In this document: positions 8,345 to 13,387 of the stretch, piece by piece
Layout: each line of letters begins with the position of its first letter
How positions within the stretch are numbered: position 1 is the stretch's first letter
Source: Hymenopellis radicata
Taxonomy: Eukaryota > Basidiomycota > Agaricomycetes > Agaricales > Physalacriaceae
Assembly (NCBI GenBank): GCA_015501595.1
Contig: JADNRX010001169.1
Span: 1-13,387 of the forward strand
Direction of reading: 5' to 3'
DNA length: 13,387 nt
Position numbers and translations under genes: made by a program
The notes under the pieces: generated by a model
Told to the model about the DNA's origin: nothing
The model's input: the letters and a program-made list of their open reading frames with translations, nothing else
Database searches by the model: none

Positions 8345-8395
8345 AAGTTAGAACTTGAACTCGCGACTTGGGATTTTCGATCCCGGCCGTGCACG
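8345..8395 (-). other. tRNA-derived fragment sharing a 14-mer with 4500-4545
   Basis: TTGAACTCGCGACT occurs on the plus strand at about 8354 and again at about 4508. On the minus strand it reads as a B-box-like AGTCGCGAGTTCAA. The 8.35-kb copy is preceded by a small GGGA/TCCC hairpin and followed by a T run (minus strand), as in tRNA-derived elements. No full tRNA fold is possible. The 4.5-kb copy lies in a candidate 43-nt exon of the array. Confidence 0.3.
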
Positions 8396-8837
8396 TGCCT
8401 ATGACGCATACGTGCTTGTCTTCGTACTGCCATGATCTCTTTGCTCTCTTCGTCGCAGAACGCGTCCAGCGGCCTTTCTCCGCTGCCCATCACACACGTG
8501 GTGCCTTAATATCTCTGGCTCGACTTTCTGCTGTCTCTTCCCCGCGAAAAACCCTCCACAATATGGGTGTTAATCGCCTTCTACGCCGAATCGATGTTTG
8601 ACGCGTTCCTTGGGCAACCTTCTACGGACAAACGCGCTGGGACTTCAGGAACAGGGACTCAGGGATGTAGAGCGTTACGAATTGCGGTTGGGCGCGGCGT
8701 TTCGGGTGCGTTCTTTGGGGTGGACGAATGTTCTGGATTGCGTATTTTGGGATTTTGGGGCCTTGGCGGCTGAATAATGACATGAAAACAGTTGGCATGT
8801 GCGCGAAGGATCGGATGGTCCGTGCGCCAATGGACGG

Positions 8838-8844
8838 TATAAAG
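8838..8844 (+). promoter_or_regulatory. TATA box of the plus-strand gene
   Basis: TATAAAG in a GC-rich context is followed by a pyrimidine-rich stretch from about 8870 (CATTCCCTCCTCCGCC). This is the usual arrangement of a fungal core promoter. The first intron-like segments of the plus-strand gene begin within 130 bp. Confidence 0.55.
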
Positions 8845-9351
8845 TGGGGAGACTTTGGTATGTTTTTCTTCATTCCCTCCTCCGCCACATTTGCCTTCTT
8901 ACATTCTATTCACTCAAGTATTCGACTACTTGAGTCTACCTTACTTTCTCTTACCTATGGTAAGCTTCTCGCTTCATTCTCTTAACTTTTGGTTGACCTT
9001 TTCCATGCAGTGCTTTCTTGGATTTCACGGTAAATTCACTTTCTCGCGTCATGCACCATCGTTTCACCCTTCTGATACCTCCCATAGGCTTAATACACCT
9101 ATCCCATAGCCGCTCATCAATGACTTGACATTACTTACATTCGGTTCGGTCTTCTTGTGCGCCTTACTATGTGACAGTACTCACCTCTTCCGTTCTAGGT
9201 TCTCGTATTTGACTCATCGAAACGTAAGTGCTATATTGCTCACGTTGAGCTCTTTTTCACCATTTGTTAGTCTTGCCTTTCTCTCCAATCCCCAGCAGGT
9301 ATGTGATCGTACCCCGGCTTTTGATCTCTCCTTCTGACCACCATCATCTAG
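8845..9351 (+). other. Pyrimidine-rich leader with several intron-like segments
   Basis: Plus-strand donor and acceptor pairs are visible: GTAAGC at about 8960 to GCAG at about 9009, GTAAAT at about 9030 to CATAG at about 9085, GTAAGT at about 9223 to CAGCAG at about 9298, and GTATGT at about 9299 to TCTAG at about 9351. The ATG at 8859 opens MFFFIPSSATFAFL, but no protein family is recognised. This is read as the 5' untranslated and early coding part of the plus-strand gene; the start codon is undecided. Confidence 0.4.
8912..8935. repeat. Small palindrome in the leader
   Basis: ACTCAAGTA (8912-8920) and TACTTGAGT (8927-8935) form a perfect 9-bp inverted repeat around TTCGAC. It lies about 75 bp after the TATA box, in the likely 5' untranslated region. 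It could be a protein-binding site or a small RNA hairpin; there is no further evidence. Confidence 0.5.
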
Positions 9352-11921
9352 TTTTGCCGACTTTGTCACTGACTCCCACCGATGCTCTGGACTCAGTGGC
9401 AGTGTCCACCACACTATTTCTTCCTCTCTCAATCGTTGCCCAGTCTTCGCATTACGCTCTCGTCGACGAACTGGACCGACCTCTGAAAGCTTCAACTTGT
9501 AATCTTGGCTGGCTCAACGCAGGACAGCTGTGGATTGAAACAGCTTTTATACTGGACCTGGTCTACGCCGCCATCTACGACTGCGCGCCTCTCACGCTTC
9601 GCTATCCCAACACTAACGACCAAGGTCACAATGGTCTCGCTTTGACATTCGGTCTCTTCGAGGAAGGCGGCCACTTCGGACTGATGGAGACGATGAAATA
9701 CACCCTCCTCGACGAGTCTGGCCCGACTCGCACGCGTTCTTACACGGCGCGGTGAGTTTTCTTTTCGAATTCGACACAAATGACAGCAATGTTGAATTTC
9801 CATTTTAGACAGTATTTTGCGGCACATCTCCACGGCGGTGACTTCCAGGACACATGCTCCTTTGATCTGTGCTAACTACATGGATTGGACGTCGCGAGTG
9901 GCTGCTTTGGACATCGTCTGAACGTTGGCGGGAGTTCGGCGGGACAGGTCCCAAAGCGTCGGGATTTTCTTGCAGTCGGTTCAGGATCACCCTACGATTC
10001 GTGGATTACTATGTACGGAAGCGCGTCTCTGAAATCGAGGAATGTCTGGTGCCCGGGTCCATCTTTGGTGAGCTAATCTTTCCATACCAATTTGGTCTGA
10101 CCTCAAATCGCACTTTTAGGCCGATACTTGTACCCGAATCGGTGCCGGGTTGTCTGCGCCTACATCACAGAATCCTGTAAGTGTCGCTCTTTCGAGGGAA
10201 ATCTGAGTCCCCGCCTCCGCCAGTTCAGCATCAAGCTGGGGCGGGATTATTGTCGGGGCGTCGGGTTCGTGGTCGGCTAAGATTACGTCGATGCGATACA
10301 TCAACGCTTCGGACTAGAGTCTTGATTCTCACGCAGTTTGGTTTCCTTCGCGCCTCTCGTTCCTCTGCGGTGAGGTTTTGAAGATTTAACCCATTCTCCA
10401 TATTGACCATATACATGATAGTCCGACACCTTTCACGCGGACGACAACGGCCTTATCTTTGCTTTGGAGTCTTCCTTCGATACCTTTGGTCGTTTAATAT
10501 TGCAGCCTCCAAGTACCGCCGCCGTCATCTTCATTCTGGTCACTACGGGTGTCGTGATGTCGGGTTCGACTGCGACTTCGAAGGCTCCCCGATGTCTCGC
10601 AGGATATTGCTACAGGTGTCGTCTATGGACTGAAGGCCGTCTCACTGGTGTTCTGCTTCTTGTCTGGTGAGACTAACAATATTGTCTATTTCTGCTTGAA
10701 CTAAAATATATCTATTAGATGATGCCTAGTTCCTATCGCAACGTACGAGGAGTCGCGCTGATGCTCGAGAATGATTCTTCTGCCGTCGTCATACTCCTGA
10801 GGGTGACGGTGGGCCCACTGGACATTGTCTGGATTTGGGAGTGACGAATGGCGATACGTTCAGGATGACAATCATGGCGGCGACTGCTTCGACCCTTTGA
10901 TGTACTGAAGGACTTGACCACTGAGGATGTTCTCTGTGAGATGCAGGGGTTTACATGCTAAATATGCCATTTACGCAGTATGGACGCTGTTGACGCGCTC
11001 CTCGTTCCAAGGTGAGATTATTAATTTCGACCACTTTCTGGGTGGTCTTACACTACTCCGTAGTCCGACGTTGGAGATCGGATGACCGCCGTAGGACGTG
11101 ATGTTGTGCCTCTCGCTGCTATTCACGCCGTCGTTATGCTCGAAAGACGGATACTGCGCCCACCAGACGTCGCCCATGTCTGGGCGGCGCGATGTTCGGG
11201 ATGTCGGCGACATGTTCAAGCCTTACTTGAATTCTTCGATACTCTGAAAGGGACTGCTGATGGATGTCTTATCGTCAAGTATGGGCTTCCTCGGCGCCCC
11301 CGACGCACGATGGTAAGTAATTCCTTGTTTTTATTCTATTTGACACTTGAAGTGACTTCCCGTTATAGACGTACCTTTCACTCGTAGCCCCAGACGTCGC
11401 GATATGAACGCGCCTTTGACTGTGGGGCTTCTTATGGACGCGATGATTGTCGTGGGACGAATACGAATGTTATGACTATGCTTACACTCTCTCCTTCATA
11501 TCATGCGCCGAGATTATTATCGAGGCTCGGGATTCTCATCCTTATTGTACGTTAATGATGCCGTTGTGTTCTCATTTCACCCGAGTTCATCGTTCCACCC
11601 AGGTTTTCTTTATATATCACATAGAAACCTTGTGTTGCCGGAGGACAGAAGGGAGCAGCGGCCTTCGCCGCTGTGCTCGCGTGTCTCTTCTATATAAGTT
11701 CGGTATGTTCATTAACATGTTTTCTTCTTGATGTTGGCTAAAGTCTAGTCTTGTAGGATTTGTTTGTGCTAAGAAGCCTTGAAGGAATACTTGACGATTG
11801 TGACTGGTCTGCTCCCGGCATTCTGCCTTCACGACTCTGGTTCTCCGCCCTGTATGACATCTCGGTGAGTGACTGCTTCCTGTTCGCGTATCCGAACACA
11901 AAACCTAACCATTCCATTTAG
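9352..11921 (+). CDS. Multi-exon plus-strand gene, 5' and middle exons, product not identified
   Basis: Well-formed introns on the plus strand are 9752-9808, 10068-10119, 10370-10421, 10667-10718, 11012-11063, 11313-11368 and 11865-11921, all 50-58 nt with GTRAGN starts and mostly pyrimidine-rich TAG ends. Between them, long open stretches have C/G-ending codons. Examples are 9352-9751 (IETAFILDLVYAAIYD) and a frame from about 9872 that stays open through intron 10068-10119 to about 10279 (VRKRVSEIEECLVPGSIFG, then RYLYPNRCRVVCAYI). No frame runs cleanly through the whole set, and no family was recognised. By position these exons should be the N-terminal (HAT-repeat) part of the PRP24/SART3-like gene that follows. 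I see only scattered Trp-containing segments, not convincing HAT repeats, so it may be a separate or decayed gene. Confidence 0.4.
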
Positions 11922-12631
11922 ATAAATACATCGCTGCAACCGTCTTAATTCAACAAGACGCGGTGAACGTCGGACTACCGGCGACAACTTCGTTCAGGAG
12001 TTCAAAACGCGCCGGCTTGCTGGCACGATATCTGACCCTCGCGCCAAAAGAGCACGGTAAGGACATCTGTCACATGGTCCGTGTATATGTGTTCAAGCGG
12101 CCTGTATAACCTAGCAATGCCCCGAAACTGGGTTTGGCGAACGCGCAGACACGCGCAACCGGTCCGTGCGAATCAAGAATCTTCCGCCAAATACCGAGTC
12201 GCAGGAGGGTTTGCTGCAACAGGCCCTTGAGAAGATCGCGAAGGTCAAACGAGTGGAGATCATTGGATACATGTGAGGCGCTCGTGGAAATGGCCAATGC
12301 TGCTGTAAGTTTGACCATGGCTTTCTCAAACTGTATGGTAACGGATATAATACAGGAGGCTGGCAAGCTCCTGCTAAACACGGAGCCATTAATGTTCGGC
12401 GGGAATACGTTGAAAGTCCTTGAAGAGACGGCTCTTCCTGGCCCGGCGGCATCCACGTCCCGAGAAACCAAGTTTGTGCCCCGAACTGCAGCATCCAAGC
12501 CACGAGCAGGTTTAGGGCAGAAGAAACGATTGGGCATCGGTGCTTCAGCTTCTGCGGGCAGTAAACCCAGTCAGTCCAAGGCACCTGCCGGCGCCAAGGG
12601 GCAAAACGATTTTCGAAGCATGCTAGGATGA
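11922..12631 (+). CDS. PRP24/SART3-like U4/U6 snRNP splicing factor, C-terminal RRMs and Lsm-binding tail
   Basis: This family anneals U4 to U6 snRNA during spliceosome recycling and binds the Lsm2-8 ring through its C-terminus. Exon 11922-12056 ends a penultimate RRM (EFKTRRLAGTISDPRAKRAR, compare the family's RRIAVTLADSRVRAR). Exon 12115-12304 encodes ERADTRNRSVRIKNLPPNTE, EGLLQQALEKIAKVKRVEI and then EALVEMANAA. Exon 12356-12631 gives AGKLLLNTEPLMFGGNTLKV, a low-complexity part, and ends GQNDFRSMLG with TGA at 12629-12631. That tail matches the Lsm-interaction motif (NDDFRKM). Introns are 12057-12114 and 12305-12355. Frame breaks occur near 12000, near 12115-12140 and near 12265 (an extra G in ATTGGAT would explain the last). 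The gene is therefore either decayed or carries single-base errors. Family call secure, functionality not. Confidence 0.8.
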
Positions 12632-12766
12632 ACAAACGGAAGTTGCAAGGGGAATGAACATAAGTAGGAATCGAGAAGGTTGTTTTTGGTATATTTGGTA
12701 TACAGCGTAAGAACGAACCAGCGTCTAAGTATGCTTCATTTAGTTATACTTGTTGTACCTACTCAG
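12632..12766. terminator. Short convergent intergenic region (shared 3' ends)
   Basis: Only 135 bp separate the PRP24-like stop (plus strand) from the lyase stop (minus strand). The segment is AT-richer than the genes and contains GTTTTTGGTATATTTGGTAT, a plausible polyadenylation region for either strand. The two 3' untranslated regions probably overlap as antisense RNA. Confidence 0.4.
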
Positions 12767-13387
12767 TTAGAACAATTCTACCGAGTCGAAGACCACATTG
12801 GGACTCAGGAAGGAGTCACCAGAGCTACCGCTAATTATGGTGATGGAAATGGTATTCTCAGACGCCGTCAGGGTACCATCAGGAATCGTGTAATCGTCTG
12901 GGAAGAGTGTTAATCTCGGTCTGTCTGTCAAAAAGAGCGACACTCACAAACTTGGTTTAGACCGCGCCACGTTCCACGCGTGACGCTATAGCAGCAATCA
13001 GAAAACAATTCAATGTGAGAAATAGGACCATGATGCTCTCACCCGCGAGAATCCACGGCAGTGGGTGCTAGGGTGAAATCAGCAATGGCAGCGGGCCGCG
13101 GGAGAGGCCGGGCGTACCAGACGGAGCATCTGACGTCCAGCCATTGACCGCAACTCGCGGTCGTCCGCCCGCGAATGCAGATGTCGTCCGGATACGCAAT
13201 GTCCGCGCGCCTAATGGATGATGACCTCAGCGTCGAGGACGAGCGTAAGTTTAAGTACCTATCTCCGAAGAGGAACTTGCAGTCCACAGTATCGTCGTCG
13301 GATCATTGACCTAGTAATGAACTTCAGACATCCTTCCCTTCAGACTGAGGACTCACGTCTTTGAATTGCGCCATAGGAAAGGCCGCA
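12767..13387 (-). CDS. Rhamnogalacturonan lyase (PL4), C-terminal part
   Basis: This is the 3' end of the gene whose 5' end is at 2229. Exons on the minus strand are 13310-13259, 13210-13118 and 13067-13043 (in the repeat copy at this end), then 12985-12948 and 12897-12767, with TAA at 12769-12767. They encode [20 protein letters not shown], then [28 protein letters not shown] and [14 protein letters not shown]. This is the carbohydrate-binding-like third domain of fungal PL4 enzymes, with its usual LDSRGVTRG and [10 protein letters not shown] motifs. Introns 13068-13117, 12986-13042 and 12898-12947 have normal borders, and the reading phase holds across all of them. The stop is 135 bp from the stop of the convergent PRP24-like gene. 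The protein would be about 520 residues, a normal length for the family. Confidence 0.9.
13054..13387. repeat. Direct tandem duplication, copy 1 (right-end part; continues at 1-189)
   Basis: These 334 bases repeat 190-523 with one substitution (C13080 against A216). Copy 1 is completed by bases 1-189, which repeat 524-713 apart from a one-base gap. Base 13387 pairs with 523 and base 1 with 524, so no base is missing or repeated at the closure. The copy holds lyase exons 10 (part), 11, 12 and the start of 13 and joins correctly to the C-terminal exons. C13080 sits in the CTGAT sequence that looks like the branch point of intron 13068-13117. Confidence 0.95.

Larger units (their letters stand above)
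7535..8837. other. Region without a recognised gene
   Basis: Open frames here are short, lack family motifs and have no consistent flanking introns. The region holds the tRNA-like segment at about 7885-7976 and a second tRNA-like B-box fragment at about 8350-8390. The remainder is unassigned and ends in the TATA box at 8838. Confidence 0.5.

Noticed and set aside
8043..8351. Plus-strand open frame of about 100 residues
   Set aside because: No motif, no flanking introns, low-complexity tail, and it begins within the sequence following the tRNA-like element.
12070..12635. Minus-strand open frames opposite the PRP24-like exons
   Set aside because: They are shadows of a strand with clear RRM and Lsm-motif coding and plus-strand introns.
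1..13387. Terminal direct repeats as retrotransposon LTRs or virus terminal repeats
   Set aside because: The repeated segment consists of exons and introns of a PL4 lyase gene. There is no reverse transcriptase, integrase, primer-binding site or polypurine tract, and the repeat ends abut exactly instead of flanking an element.

Overview
The window reads as nuclear DNA of a filamentous fungus, most likely a basidiomycete. It carries many 46-68 nt introns with GTNNGN/YAG borders, and three proteins that can be recognised only after splicing. The two ends belong together: base 13387 matches base 523 and base 1 matches base 524, so the last base runs exactly into the first. A rhamnogalacturonan lyase gene also crosses that point with its 5' part at the left end and its 3' part at the right end. 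The window is therefore best read as a closed circle, or one unit of a tandem array, of about 13.4 kb. A 523/524-bp direct duplication lies inside the lyase gene at the closure.

Layout. (1) 2229 down to 1, continuing 13387 down to 12767, minus strand: a PL4 rhamnogalacturonan lyase in 15 exons, with a signal peptide, a one-base frameshift just after it, and the tandem duplication between exons 9 and 13. (2) 2897-3800, minus strand: the second PDZ domain and His-rich tail of a GRASP-type Golgi protein. The same frame runs upstream through a Pro/Arg/His-rich linker with a 159-bp tandem repeat, interrupted by one TGA. The first PDZ domain is not found. (3) about 4300-7450, minus strand: an array of small exons and introns, including tandemly repeated exon+intron modules of 167-181 bp with a GC-rich near-palindromic core. 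At least one exon is closed in all three frames, so this does not behave as an ordinary protein gene. (4) 7450-8837: a 24-bp-stem hairpin, a tRNA-like Pol III-type segment, and little else. (5) 8838-12631, plus strand: a TATA box, a pyrimidine-rich leader and a multi-intron gene. Its 3' end encodes the last RRM and the Lsm-binding tail of a PRP24/SART3 splicing factor. The exons before about 11922 are not identified. (6) The PRP24-like gene and the lyase gene converge, with 135 bp between stop codons.

The three recognised genes (pectin degradation, Golgi structure and secretion, U4/U6 snRNP recycling) have no shared pathway. The GRASP gene lacks its 5' half. The PRP24-like and lyase genes carry one-base frame breaks, and the lyase is interrupted by the duplication. 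This fits a captured or duplicated piece of chromosome under weak selection, or a noisy assembly. The sequence alone cannot separate these.
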